Shown here: positions 45,301 through 60,800 of the stretch, in pieces
Position numbering within the stretch: position 1 is the stretch's first letter
How the letters are laid out: each line of letters starts with the position of its first letter
Assembly (NCBI GenBank): GCA_030141605.1
Contig: JAQGDQ010000010.1
Span: 559,501 to 623,500 of the forward strand
Length of the DNA stretch: 64,000 bases
Direction: 5' to 3'
Source: Tubiluchus corallicola
Lineage: Eukaryota > Priapulida > Priapulimorpha > Priapulimorphida > Tubiluchidae
Notes under the pieces: model-generated
The model's input: the letters and a program-made list of their open reading frames with translations, nothing else
What the model was told of the DNA's origin: nothing
Databases searched by the model: none
Program-made: the position numbers and the translations under genes

Positions 45301-48300
45301 ACTTGGCACCTTTATTCAGTAAGGTAAAGTTTATTCTACTACATTTTCTTACATATTCTGCAAAGTTCAAAAGCTAAGATATTTTGCAATTACGTAACTG
45401 AACTCACAAATCGAATGTTGAAATATAAAAAATTGACAACTAAAGGCATGGCCTCCCTTTATCATGTGGAGCAGGATATGACAAACATTATAAGCAAATT
45501 GCAATCCCTGCTTGAAGAAAGACACTTAACATATTTATGCAAACCAACATTCTTTTTGATCTGTCAACTTCTGTTATTTTGGCCCGACAACATGTGGATA
45601 AACATGAAACATGCTGGAGGTGCACATATCATCACATTAAGGTATGTTCACACAGATTTTATCAAGAGAACTGTTCTCTTCGCTAAAACATGTCTAACTA
45701 CATGGCACATCAGTCATTACAGACAAGGACCCTAAGGCCTAAAAGAAATCTTACCAAATAAAGTATGTCCATCCAGGGATCCTCTGTGTCCTTTTGTGGA
45801 ATCACATTTAGCTTCCTTCATATCACCGATCACTGGCATGTTACATGGTAACGAGTGATGTTTCATCACACTCTGTTTCTGCTCACTGATATCACCAACA
45901 GATATTCTGCTATCATCTGTTTGACTATTACCAACCTGTGCCTTGTCAATTAAAAGTTTAGCAGCACTATCTATTTCTAGTTTTGCAGAATTATCTTCTG
46001 CCTTAGCTGAAAAACGAATCAATGGGTTTTTCTTCACGAGATTTTCCAGCCGTTGACGCAGTTCAGGACAAGGTATTCGCTCGATTTCCAATAGATCTTC
46101 TATGGTAAGCATTACCGTGTTTCCCTTCTCTAGTTCCAGCAAAATTTGATAAATGCGTTTTTGCTTGTCTGGAGAAGAAACTGCGGACAAGTTAAAGCAT
46201 GATGCAACCACTGGCTCCAAAGTTTGATACGAAACATTTTCATCTTTACCAAATACTTTCACTTTGCCAGCAGTGAAACTTTGACGAACTTGAGGCACTT
46301 CAATATCATCTATGGTTTTTGTCTCAACATCTTCATCAAAGTATTCATCCAAAAAGCTTCGATCTTTTGATGGAAGGCGGATGTATTTTAGATATTTATT
46401 GTCTGTCTCGTTTTTGCTTGATATACAATCTATCTTACTCACTGAACATCTATTGCATGGTCCTGTCTTAACACCCAGTGAATCGGATTTCAAAATATCA
46501 CCATTTGGCAAACAGACATGATTCACAATTCTGCGAGGCTGGCACTTACTGAATGACAATAGTGCTAGGCCTTTTGGTACACTAGATGTAGCGTAATCAC
46601 GGGAGCTCTTTTCCAAAGAAACACGAGTTATCGTGGTGTCAGAACCTACATGGCGAACTAGTTCTCTGCTTGGCTGACGTGTCTTAGGAAATTTTTCCTG
46701 AATCACAATCTCACATGGTGCATTTACAGTGTCATCACTTGCTCTTACTTGATGAAAGACGTTGGGCGATGAGGTAGACACACATTTGCTTACAACAGTA
46801 TTAGATACATTATTTTTAGTACTGACAGAAAAATCACATGGATCTTGCTGTTTTTCATTGCTTGCAGATTTCTTATCAAAATAATTACTACCAAGTGTTC
46901 CACCTCTTAGTTCTGAATCTTGGTGCAATAAATCATGAACAGCACAGGTCAGAGGTTCATCACTTGTAGGCATCCAAGACTTTTTATGATCTTCTGACGA
47001 ACTGCTCACCTGTGCACAACACAAGTCTTCTGACTGAGCTTTGGAACTGACTTTTTGCTGTAAAATAGTATTTGCTGATGCAGCATTTGTTTGTTTTGGT
47101 GAATTCTTAGCAATATTTTTGTTATGATCATCGGGTTCATCGGTTGCAATCTCACTGTCCAATCTCACATACCACGTGCTTCGTGGAAATGATCCATCAG
47201 CAATACTGTCAACCGCATTAGTGGGTGAGAGGCTCATACTACCTGATGAGCTAGCCACAGAACACTTTGAGTCAGGTGATAATGATGACGCTGGAACTAT
47301 TTTGTCCAAATACAAGTCTGTGTTACCGCTATGAAAAATTATTTTATCACTTTCCACATTTTTCACACTAGAATCTGGGGATTTATTTACACTACTGCTG
47401 TCATTATTCATTATTGCATAACATAACCTGCCAGTGTTTACTTGCCACCTAGGAGCATTTGTGTTATTACCTGTAAAATCACCACATTCATTAACATCCA
47501 CTTTGGCTTGGCCCAATTTAGAACCATTCAGTCGCTGACACTGCGGACCATCGTGCGGTCGTAACCTGGACACTTCTGTTTTATACGGACCAATATTGGA
47601 AGCAGGACTCCCCACATTGTCCTGATACATTAGACTGCTTCCTGTGCTGCCCTGTCTCTGACGATGTTTACAGCGGTTGTGCCCTTTCAGATGAGCCCTT
47701 GCAGAATCTGGGCTACTGCATACACTGCTGTGAGAGCGACAACAACAGGCAGAATTCATGCTGCTGCCTGAAAGCAAGCGACTGCGAGACTTGAGCTCAT
47801 GGTCATTTAGTTTCATCTCAAACACCTCACTACACCGTATAAAATAGGTAAGAATGAATAGTAGTTTGTGGACAATGTCAGTCTTTTTGCCCACAATAAT
47901 AGTTCTTGAAAGTTTGCAAGGCTGTGAGACTGAACCGCAAAGATCTCTGAAAAGAAAATAAGGTACAAGTTAATATCAGCAAGTTATTCGGATATTTTAA
48001 TAAACTACTCAACAGATGAATGAAACGACTACAAATCAAATGAAGTTGAGGCCCTAACTACCAAGTGTGAAACAGAACAAATCGGAAAACTTTTTAATAC
48101 TCTTCGTAGATTTAACTATCACATGTGCGCAGATGACAGTTGCGCAGAGAGATATTACTGTACTCGCACAAAAAGTGTGACAAATACTATAGTCTGCTGT
48201 CAGGCAAACAATAATAAAGTTTTACAAGATCAAATTGCATTCAACTGATAGGCAAAAACAGTCCTTGATTGAAACACTTTCGAAGTACTGATTAGATAAG

Positions 48301-51300
48301 GAAGCTAACAATCTCTCTTTGCAAATGCGCAACATTTAAATCAGTGTACATCTCACAGTTACACAAGTTTTGCATTTCGCACGTACAGCTGTGACTTTAA
48401 GCTCTACTGTTTGGTTGAAGTCTCTGGCAACTCAGGTTAACATTAAGGAGTCACTATGACTCCAAAGTATCACAAAAACATGCTTTTATACAGCTCAGCA
48501 CCTTGCAAGCTAGCAGCCAGATACAGCTTGCAAGGCTTGCTTAATGTAAATGGTTACAACGAAAGCGGATCTTGCTTATTCTCAACAACAGTCAACTGAA
48601 ATGAGATGCTAAATCAGCAAATACTTACTCTATTTGGATGTATATTTTTTCTCATTGTTTCTATATACTGTATTTGTATTTGCAAATAAGTAAATAAATC
48701 CAAATAAAAAATATTATACATCTTCCCCAAAGTAACCCAGAGCAACGTGGTTGATGAAACTGCCACAAAGCAGTTTTCCTACTTAGTCATTTACCAACTA
48801 AGTTTGGCACCGCTTATGTTTTCCAATCAAGACACACCATAACTATTCTGCTATTTCCTTGCTTCAAATGCATGCATTCAGTTTAAACAACTCCATCTGA
48901 AATTGCTTTGGTACTAACACTACACGTCACAATCAGCAAATTTTAGCAATATACGACATAAAAATGCATTGAAAAATGATATCACAATACATGTCTACGT
49001 ACCCAAGTTGCGCCCATAACGGGTTATACGGATGTGACTTAGCCAGCAAATCAATCCACCGTGCCGAGTGTTTGTCCAAATATGTTTTACTGGGCTTAGA
49101 ATCGGCAGGAGACACTGTGGGCACCCAAGCCAAGTGACTACTCAATGCTGCTGTGAGCAAAGTGCTTAGAAAGCTGAAAAATTGTAAAACAATACTACAT
49201 AAAGCCTGCTGCACAAAAATGAACAGCTCATCAAGCAAGTTAAAGTTAATATCTGCCAAAAGTTACTTACAACAGTCATTAAAAGAAACACAAAAAGCTT
49301 TACGGAACTTCATCAGACAATTACTCATCTAGCTAGCTCAAATAATAATTTTGTCATAAAAATACATTTCAAGAAAGCCATACTAATCCAGTATGACAAA
49401 GTTTCTGGAAAAGAAGCTAACTGCTTCGGACTTCCTTATTTTGCTTCCTCAAATACTTACAAATTCATATTCTTGTTGTCAAGCTTTTCATAAAGAGTCA
49501 TTAGATCCATCATGAACTGATCGCATACGAGCACTCTGCGAGTACTTCCAGACATCATTGTCAGCCATACTGGATGTGCAAGACGCTGCGACATGTACAA
49601 GTCATGTAGCGAGTCTCGCAGATCATCTAAAGCCTAAGAAGGTCAATAATTAACAAGTGTAAACTCGAGCAAATAAAATTTCTGCCTAATGCTGCTTGTC
49701 TTCAACTAGCATCTTTCAACTAGCAACAATAACTAGTTTTCGCAAAGAAAAACAAAAAGATGAATTTCAAAAATTCATATATAGCAGATTGCTTTACTGA
49801 GAAATGACGTAACAGAGAGAGCACTCGTTAAAGCATTTTCGTAATTGAACAAATCATGGCGAATAAAACTTATTAGATCCTTACTATTATTCATTAAACT
49901 TTATGCTTTGGTTTTAGCCATAGTTAAAATAGTTAAAAAAAATTTTGCCCAAAGGGTCCTATCCCATATCATACTAACACAGTGCCTCACCATGAAATAT
50001 ACCAAATATACAAGCCATAACTTGAAAGTCGTAAAAGTAAATGGCAAACAAAGAAATTTTAACAGTGTCAAAGGCCTACGATGAATGGTAATTGAACAAC
50101 AATCAAGATCTCACAATTGTTTGCCCACATTAGTATGTATATACTAAGTTTGGCTTGCACCAGGTCAGCATTCTCAGATATATTATGTAAAATATTCAAA
50201 TGAACAGAAAATAAGGAAAGAATAATAAATGCTCTCAAGTTAACAACTATAATTTATACCTCTACCACTATAGGAAGAAATTCTTTTTTGTTGAGATAAG
50301 CTTTTTCCACAGCTGCTCTTAACTTGTATACATGACCCTCCATCAATGGAGCATGTGAGAAGAAGAATTTTTGAAAGTCATTGTTGTCATTGTTCTCATT
50401 TCCATCTACTAGAGTGACAATGACCGCGATGCCAAGCTTTGTTCGACTTCGCTGTGTTGGTGGTAGTTGCTGTAAGAAACAAAATGCAAAAGTTACATAG
50501 CAGAAAAGATAATAATTCAAATGACAATAAATATCAAACAAATCATTACATAAATTTAATATAAATATGGTACACAGGCATAAAAATGAAATATGTTGAC
50601 AAACCATTTAAAAACTGCAACATATATAATGTCAGTAAAATCTATCTAGATTTTAAAAATATCTCTGCTTATGGGTAAATTCACATACTATACCAGTAGC
50701 TTGTTTAACTTAATTTTTTTACTTCCCATCAAGAAAAACAGTCTGAGATGACCAATTACGATAATGATGACTTGCATAATAATTGCAAGGATACAAAACA
50801 TGCATCTCTAATCAGTCCTTGGTTCAATGTAGCCTTATGTTTCATGTTTACTTTCACTTGCATGCAGTTTAGATAATGTACACTATTACCTCAGTTGAAC
50901 CCTGTAATTCTCTGCTCTTTGACCGCCTCAGACCGAATTCCAGACTGGTATTCTGGCATCGCATCCAACGCCGATGTAAAGTGTTGTACGTATTGGTACT
51001 GATATTTGATGAAGAAGTTTCTTCCAGAAATGACACCATGCTATTAAAGGACGTAACTACAAGAAAAAAGTGACAAGACTGTAATTATCATGGCATTAGT
51101 CACACCGGACTCCATTTCAAACTTATCACTCAACATAATGAACCCTACAAAATGTTGAAAGGGAGCATACTATTTTTTCAAGAATGACTTACATGAAAAA
51201 ATTATTAACACAAAATGGTAATTTCACATTCGGCGGCTAGTTGTCCTTGTTACATGCGCTTCACCAATTGCCAGTTAGATGGGTACCAGCACCTGCATCT

Positions 51301-52119
51301 CGAAAATGCATTGCAAGAAAAGCAGGTGATGCACCTCTCAATTTAGAGGTGGTCACATGTGATGTAGTGCACACGTTCGAGAACTCATGCGTGAACACAG
51401 CGGCAAAAATGAAATTTGAATTTTAAATTTAAATTTGAGGAGTTTTTGTATATCACACTGAATGTTGTACTGTAGTACTGTACTTCAATTTTTGCTTTTA
51501 CAAATACGTGCACACACTTATAGACTGTTTGTATTGTTGAAAATTACGTTCTGTTGTGATGTCATCACTAGTTGGGCTCCTTGGTCTTTAACTAAGTTTT
51601 TAACTTGTTGCTTAATTATCAGAAATGCTTTGGCATAGTTATAGGTGTTGAAATGTACACTTTTTACGGCACTTCAAAATGAGATAAGATGCAAAAAATC
51701 ATCCTGTTATAATGCATTGTAATACACATTGTTATAATGCCATGTTAACTCCTCAAGTATTTTAATTTTAAGTGTCCAAACAAGAGAAATAATACTGGTG
51801 CAAACAATACCTGAGGCCAGCGAAGCTGATAGTCCGCTATCACCGTCTTCATTCCTGTTTCGCCGTGCAAGAGGCACAGACATGGGAGCAGTGCGACAAT
51901 GGGGCAACCCTGATGGCAAACTACTATTGCTTTCTGAAGTGTTGATGAAATCACTGTCAGAACGCTGCAGGACACTGCTGTGATCCTCACACCTACAAAA
52001 GAAACAAACAACAAAAAACTAGTAAGAAGCGAACTCAAAGAGAGATGATAGACAGCAAATGCAAAAATGAGAAAATGTGTGAGTGAGTGAATCAATGAGT
52101 GAGTGAGAGTGTGAGAGAG

Positions 52120-52177
<58 letters not shown>

Positions 52178-53547
52178 GGGGAGAGAGAGAGAGAGAGAGA
52201 GAAAGGTGATGAAAAACAACCCTGCCACTTTAGTATGTATACATGTAATAGCAATAATTACTATTCAATTCTGCAAGAGGAAATGTATTATTTAATTGTA
52301 TACAAAAACATTCTAAATAAGTGGTTCTTGTATTCTTGCAGAAAGAATTATGTACTCAGCTTTATCATAAAATGAAAAATATAACTGACACACTAAGTTT
52401 GGGATTCACTACCCAATAATATTCATACCCAGTTGCTGTCATATAGTCTGGTTGAGGTGCAGGACACACTGTAGTCATCATTAGTTGCTGCGGTGTCCGG
52501 ATGCTGTGCACCTTCAGCATAGACCCTTGAAATGCCATGGCAACACTTCCGAACACCATCTCACCAAGCATCTTGACATCTGAGCTGGCTCGAAGAAACT
52601 GAGCAAAAGCAGCATTAATTTACATTCAAATAAACACTGCTAAATTTACACCATTTCAAACTCAAAAGTGCATAGCAAAAATCCATTGTTCTCAGCAGAC
52701 GATCAAAAGTGCAACATGTTAATTTGTTTATGTAGAATAGCAAGTGTTTTTAAATAATGTTTTTCAATACGTGTATCCTACCATCCAGAACTTTCATCAT
52801 GCAACTGAATAATGACTTAAGCAGTTTTGAAAGTGACACAGTTTTGAAAGTGACACAACCATAGTTTAAACTTTTAGTCGCTCAGTGATTGAAAATTTGC
52901 TTAGAAAATTGTCCTAGCCTAGCCATACTTGAAAATGGCTGTGAATTAACTTGCTAAATTTGAGTGCTACTATACAGTGTAGCTACCAGCAATACTATTT
53001 TAACTCATACAAATATTATATGACTTTTACATTATGTTATTACGATTATTCTTATATATTACATGTGCCTCATTTTGGGTGAAAATATCATATTGTTCTG
53101 GTCACAGTATATTTTGATATGGCCTAAAAAAATTTCTATACATCATAAGTCACGTATATTTTGATGCCATCTGCTCCTTGGCCTGGAGTAAACTCCGCTT
53201 CCGGGAAAACCCTTTCCGACAATCGATCAACATCCACTCAAGGTTGTCCTTTTATGGGCAACATCCAGGATTCCAAAGTGAGCATGCCCGACTAGTTAAC
53301 ATTTGGGAGATCACGCATTGCAGATAGATTTTTTCAAATTTTATCTGTGAGTAGCTTTGCTGCTACTCATCAAAAATTGTGTGACTATTGCCAGTGGTAG
53401 AGGACTAAAGCTGAATCAACAATGGATAGGAAACAGGCCATCTGTGGTTAAAATCGTCAAAAATTGCCAGAAAGTCTTTACGAATGCATGTATTCAAAAT
53501 TTCATAGTTTTTAGAGTTTGTGCTATTCAGCTGCATAAGCACAAGCT

Positions 53548-53580
<33 letters not shown>

Positions 53581-56500
53581 TTTATTTATTTTAAGCTGAT
53601 TGACATACAGCAATATTACTGATAGGAGTTTTCCACTGTGCAACAAATACATTTTAGTTGAGGACAGGTGTATGCAACTGTACGCACAAGCTTCACTTTA
53701 GATATATATTAAAGTGACAGAATTTACAGACAAAAACATGGCAAATTTTACCTGGTAGGGTTGTTTTTGCTCCTCAAGCTGCTGTTGGCAACTGCTGCCC
53801 AGTGTGCGGCCTGGAGGGGCTGTCTGACTTCTGCAAAATTTTCCATAAACTCTGGCACCATTTTGCTTCTGAAAAGACAAAACTGCAGATTAATTGCAGA
53901 AAAGAAATCATGAATTTAGTGCATCAGATCAGCAAATCTTAAAGCACATTTAAAGAAACAGCAAATTTGAAAAATGTGAAATTTAAAAATTTGATAAAGT
54001 TGCATCAGTAAACAGAACTAAAAGTCTCAGGTCAGAAGAAATGAAAACTTAGTAATTTCAACAATTTGTGCAAATAACTACCATGACATCACCTTCACTA
54101 TCCCAGCATGCATTAGTAAGCAGTAATCCAGAAAAGTATTTATTAAGTTTATCTACTAAATTCACTTATTACAGAAAGTACAAGTTGTCATTTTTCTACC
54201 AGAACCACTGATCTCACATTACTCTCTTAACAGACAATCAACTATTAAAATGGTTGAATCTAGTAGCTTAAATTCCCAACTTTTAAACATGTACAGATAC
54301 CAGTAATGTAAGCACTGCATACAGTAACATTACGTGCACATAATACAAAAGTTTGCAGGAACAGTAAAAACTCAATTAATCTTGTACTTTAATACGCACA
54401 TTTAATTGCTGTCATTGGCAATTCGACTGCTCTTTCAGACCTTACCACTTACCTGTACACGTGGATCAATGTGTTTAACAGACTTAGAATCGAACAGTAA
54501 AGTGCGGCCCTTGCTGTCACAGTCACGAAAAATGATTAACCTGATGTGTTCCCGTTCCAATGCCGGACATGGAGAACTAAAATAAGTAACAAAAGTTCTA
54601 TGTGACTGTCCAACAGTCAAACAAGTGAGATGCTGCAACAATAAATTAGTTGGTTCAGTTTGTAAAGCTTGACTTTTAGAAATTGCCAAATCTCGGTTTC
54701 TGCGTTATATTACCAACATTTACGAAACAGGAATTGCTATGATTCACCTATTGTTCAAATACCTATAATGTTATAATATATGTTATTGCTATTTAGCACA
54801 AGTATTCATCCAGGTTAATGACAAAATATTTGCTCAGCTACCACCACATTTTTTTGTCAAGATTCGACATTCAGTTAATACACATATTAATATCTTTTAT
54901 TACCACATCTTAATGGGGGACAGAAGCTGGAATTAATCTTCTGTACTTGCTCTTTAAATGTTAAAGCCATGATTCGAGTTTGACTAAAAACCCGCATTTT
55001 GTTCTATAGGTCAGAATAAAGTATTAAGTCTGTCATAAGAATTTAATGAAGGCTTTTTGTTTTTCCTGTCATATGACAGCAAAATAAAGATATGAAATTA
55101 AACCAAATCATAATGAACATTTTATAATTGTTAAAATGTAGTCTAAAAAATTATTGATTTGACCTTAAATAAACACTCAAGGTTATTGAAGAATTGTCTT
55201 TTCACGGGTATTAAATGTTGAATTAAATTTGGTTCCCACTTCACAGTTTCGTACAGTTCGGTAATATTTCAACTCTCATTTCCTTTAGTGTTATCGCCCT
55301 TTGAATACTTTCTGGATTTACGCTTTGCTGTGGACAAAAAAGATTTGTCACAGAAAAATCCCTACTTTCCTGAAATTTTAATGAGAGTCTCAAACCCAGA
55401 ACTGTTTCAACTCTTTCACAGAACGCTATACAGTATATTGTTGCCAGGCAAAGTTGCCCAGGCCTGAGAGGCTTGCCATCTTATGCGCTGTGCTATAGGC
55501 TGAGCAACTGACCAATAAACTGACCGCTAGTGGACAAACACCCCTTGAGTTCAGCTGATAAGCTGTGATAGCCCCGACAGCTTCATAAGCTAATATAGAT
55601 CCTATACAGTACAACAGTATAATCCATGGGTACTAAATGACGAATGGGCATTTCTCCTTCCTAGTTTGCAGCTCTAGCTTATCAATTTTCGTACTAGCCA
55701 TTACCGTGAGAGAGTGAGAGAGGTGGAGGAGAAAGAGACATCGCTAGCGTAACGATTTTTAATTTTGACTATTTTGCCAATCTAAACTCACGCTGTAAAA
55801 AGTAGCTCATTAAAATATTAGCAAATAGTAAACAAAACGTTTATGTGCGAGTTATATGCAAAGTAGTAGTTCACCAAAATATTAGCAAATGGCAAACAAA
55901 ACGTTTGTGTGAGTTATGTGCTAAGCACGTTGCTCATTCATTGAGAAACTAAACCTCCTATTCTAATGGACAATCAGCAAAACAAATTCTACACGTTAGC
56001 GGAGGCAACAGATCGCCAGGGTTAATTTATTCATAGACAGTAAAGCACACAGCACAAGGCTGAACATTAGCTACAAAGCAACTTGTCAGTGGTCACTAAG
56101 CACACACTTGAATGCTCTTCGGACGCAAGACCCTCGCGGGTTGACAAGCTGGGCAAACAAGAGATAACAATTCTTGGAAAACGGTGGCAGGGTTACACGG
56201 CTACAGACAAATCGGTTCATTAGATGTCCAGGATTCAAAGGAATTTCGGAAATTATTAAAACCTGTGTTTGTATTTAAAGCAAGCATTGCCTAATAAAAT
56301 AACGAACAATATAAACGCATAATTGAGTAAATTAATAAAATTATTTTGCTTATTTTTATACAGTTCTCCGGCATTCTGCAAGCCCGATTTGGACACATAC
56401 GTCAACCTCCTGTAATATAGTTCATTCTCATAACCTTTTAACATGGCCACTAAAACACACCTGTATTAGCCATATTCCGATACGTATATACCTTCCATCT

Positions 56501-57808
56501 GCGAAGCAAATAGCTGGGAACCGGGGAAGTATGGCAGTTGAAACCATCCAAAAAGGGCACAAATGGAAAAATAAAATAAAAAATGGCACACTTATAAAAT
56601 ATGATTTTTTTATTTAACTTTTTATTCCACACTCAAGGTGTATAGTATAATACACACAATCAACACAACTCTGAGTTTGGGGTTATTGTAGGCGACAATT
56701 ATTTTAGTTATTTTTACCTCTGCCAAGGAAGTTATGCTTCATCGCTGTATGTTTGTTTGATTGATCGTTTATTCTTACGATTACATAGCAGTAAGCTTAT
56801 TACTCAAGAACTCTTAGCAGATTCCGTGAAACTTTATGGAGAAATTGGATAGGGGACAAGAAAGATGCATTTTTATGCATATTTCTGAACAAGGGAGGGG
56901 ATGAAAACTATCGAAGTGTGGATTTTTTTCGCCTGGATTTCTTTTTTTTATAAAACTTGGCTGAATGCCACGCACAAAAATATTCGTGAAGCACTTCGTG
57001 GAGGTCTCAGAGGGAGTGTTACAGCACTTTGGAAAGAAGAGGACTTGACTATAAGGTCGGGTAGGTCTTTTTTATTATCTCTAGCAGGACAAACAATACG
57101 AGTTAGTGCCAGGTTTTATTTCAAAAAATTCTTGCTGGGAAAACTGTGTAATGCCGTCTACAACCTTTGCTTACACATAGCCGACTTAGTACGTAAATAC
57201 ATTTATTTGTCAGGCTATTATCATTGCCAAATTGTTAAAAAAATGTAGACAAACACTATGTGGAATGTTCGTGCATTATTGATTATAATTCAATTTAATG
57301 AACATGATACTGCATGAATCTTTTGCTAGTCTATATAATAGTTACACAAGTATACTTTTGTATGTTTGCTTGTTATGTTTGTTTTATATCTCTTTCTATC
57401 AAAAGAATCAGTTAAACATGTTCAGGATTTTTCAACCTGGTGGAATTTTGCTTCCCACTGAGTGTATCCTAGTGTTATTATAGAAACTGTTTGCATTAAA
57501 ATAATATTAGATGCCATTTGCCTACTTTTGCATTTGGGCCATTTTTCCTGTGCTATTTTTACCTACACTTCATCTAAACGGAAGTAATTTTCTTACGGCT
57601 GTCATTTCATTTACTGACTAGACTCTGGTGCTGCTTAACTTTGGTTGGTAAGCACACACAGTTGGTACACAGATGCTGCCATAATTATTGCAATTGGTAC
57701 TTCATGTGAAATAAAAGTGGGAGAGAAAGGGATGAGGAGTGAGTGAGTGAGTGAGAGACAGAATGAGTGAGTGAGCGAGTGAGTGAGTGGAAGACAGAAT
57801 GAGTGAGT

Positions 57809-57847
<39 letters not shown>

Positions 57848-60800
57848 GTGATTTCCAAACTGGCGATACCGGTTTAATTGTGCTGAAAAAATTCCACAAT
57901 GCTGGGTCGGGTACATGAAAATTTATTGCTGGTCCAGAGATTCTATTTTAAGAATTTTACTGGCGAGAAGACAAAAGTGCGCTGGTTCAGCTTGTTATGA
58001 ATATTACTGGGACGAGCGACCACGGAATGTACAGTCAAGGACAGTCACTGGCCCAGTTTTTTAACCGGTTGGTCTAGCAAGAGGCTCACCACATAAATCA
58101 AAATTAGTGACAAAGTCGATTATTTAAAATTCAAAATATAGCATCTTTCTGAATGCACGTGCTTCTTAATTTCCAAAAAATTGGTAATGTTGGTCGATAA
58201 TACAGTTAATACGTCTGGGTGTAAGAGCACGAAATATAGGCACTGTTGTCAATTTTATTCCTGAGGCAAGGTTTACTCTTGGAATCTAAATTTTGGTGTG
58301 ATCGATAAAATACCAGCTATACCTCAATGTAATTGCACTGCAACTGAACAAATTACGTATCTTAGAAACACAGGTGACCGAAATCTAAATGTTCTGAATG
58401 GCCAACGTGGGCCTAAGCAAAGCCCATTAAGCAAAATAATTTCGGACCCTTAATGCTTTTAGTAGTCCCCAAACTTGGTCAGATTGCAAACAAAAAAACG
58501 TTATTTGATAGGCATGATTCGTCTAGACATTCTACAGCATACTACAATTATGTGTGTCATAAAGAAGCATTTTTTGTTGGTTGATATTTGCCTCAGATAA
58601 TTTGCAACATGTGATAACTACATGTAAAATGCTAAGTATGTCTTTCTTTCATAACACTGTCCGTTAGCCAAAATATAAGGCTGTTAAAAATTAACACTCA
58701 CTTTATACATGTACTAAACTGCACAAAATTTGTTTACAATTGATTTGGTTCAAAAACGCTTTCCACTTCATCTGCACAAACACAAAAAATCTTAACAACC
58801 TTGATATAGCACCCCCTACAATCGAGATTTTCCACAAAATTACGTTGCTCATAAGGCTATAACCAAATATCATACAGAATAAATCAGCAGTGGCCAAGTT
58901 ATTGCAACTTTCACTGCCCACCACAACAACAATTTAACATTGTGAAATAGCAATAGGTAGTTTCAGTTTTGTAATATAGGTGTCAAGATCCTACGAATCC
59001 ACATTAAAAAAACTTAAAATTTCTGGTAGCAGTCTGCTTTAATTCCTAGCCATCACAGTATTTACCAGGACAAGTCTGTTTAACCAATAGTATTTGACGA
59101 GTGATAATCATGCTGTAAGGACATGAGGCTGAAAGGAACACAAAGCAAATACACACAGGACTGCCGCATGACGATGAGTCACTGCAGACAGATTTACCTG
59201 AGTTAATAGTACCTGCTATTAAAGTACATGCAATTTTAAACTTACATACATTCACCAATAATAACCAAGCATGCCGATAGACACTGAACTTACATATGAA
59301 TAGCAAAAACGTCACCAAGTGCATATTTTTTTAAACCAATGGCACTTCCATCGGTGATTGAAAACGTTTATAAATGCAGTTGATTGATTCTTCACCATAC
59401 TCAGCCAGAAAGGTCGGATGGTGTTAATATCGACAACATATCTTGATGGAGAGGTGTCAAGTGAAGATCCCTTATACTGTCAGTGATGGTGTATACATAC
59501 CATGTAAAGAAACACTACAAAGGTACTAGTAGAAAGCTGCATATAGCAGTCCTACAAGTGAGAAGTAGAAAACTATGCACACAACCTAGGAATAGCATCT
59601 AGGAACGTTGAGGTGGACATGCTGCATAATGCATTCTGAAAAGAAATTGAAAGGCACCTGTGCAGACGAAATGCTAACAAACAAATCCTAAAAACCATCA
59701 AAGCAAAGGCTTACAACAAAAGCAATAACACAGGTTGCCAGTGGTTTTTATTGACCTAAAGGGACAAATTATACATAATTTCTGAATTGGGTCAGGTGGT
59801 GAAAAGAAAAATTCCAGCCCAAATAATAAGCTGACATGAGAAAAACATCTCAATTAGCAGTCAAGGTCGAAAGCTTGACATGCAAACAAATGAAACAAGA
59901 TATCATGGGAAATGGTGTTAAACGTCATTTGGGAAAGTGCAGTTAAGCTATGAGCAATTGTTAGTGCATTAAGTACACTCATTGGTCAGATATATGTTGA
60001 TCCGACTTCGGGAGATCTAATGTAGTGATTATGTTTGAGTGCTAATGAAATAACGTGTGTGTATAACTAATACATAAGTTTCACGTAAGTACACAATGAT
60101 TCCAAAACTGAAAATGGCCCAAAGTCAGGGCAAAATCTATCCTGAAATACAAATGCTTCAGCTTACACCTGTGTCTGTCAGCTAGGGCATAAATAATGGC
60201 TTGCAGAAAGTGCAGTCTTGCCATTCAAACAAAACATCTACTCTAGACACTTCAGCTTCCTTAGAATAAACAATTGTGGAGTACTGCTGGCATACAGTAT
60301 GCATATTCTAAAACAGCAACTTAACTTCTAACATTGTATCTCCTGATGATTTGATAATTTTGTTCTAATCCATCCAGAAGCAGCTCTGTATTTTGCTCAA
60401 GCTTTTTTTGTAAAAACTGAGCCTCATTTTAATAGACTTGAGCATGTTAAAAGCATTTTTGAGTGGATTTAGCCTAGTTGAAAATGTAATGTATCTGTCA
60501 CATTTTCTCTGTTAAATTAGCACGAAACCAAAAACATAAAGAGAAAAAAGATTGAATGCAATTGTTATAACTTACAGACAAACGTTAAGCTTGCAAACTT
60601 ATAAATATGCTTAATTTTTGATTATAGGCCGATTATAGGATGTCAGTTGGCTGGGCAAATTTATCTAGCTAGGCACAGCTTTTTTAATTTTGTAATTCTT
60701 TTTTATAATGCATTAAATTTATACAGAAAACCATCAAAGAACCTTGAACAAAACTATTAAAAATTAAAAGATAACTTAGGATATGTCTTCCAGGTATAAG

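Noticed and set aside
51745-52254. Long minus-strand frame of 169 codons with poly Ser-Leu
   Set aside because: It is mostly the GA microsatellite read as SLSL. The real FNIP exon 5 (51811-51992) uses another frame.
56901-57248. Open frame of 115 codons in FNIP intron 1
   Set aside because: It lies in a dispersed repeat whose other copy does not keep the frame.
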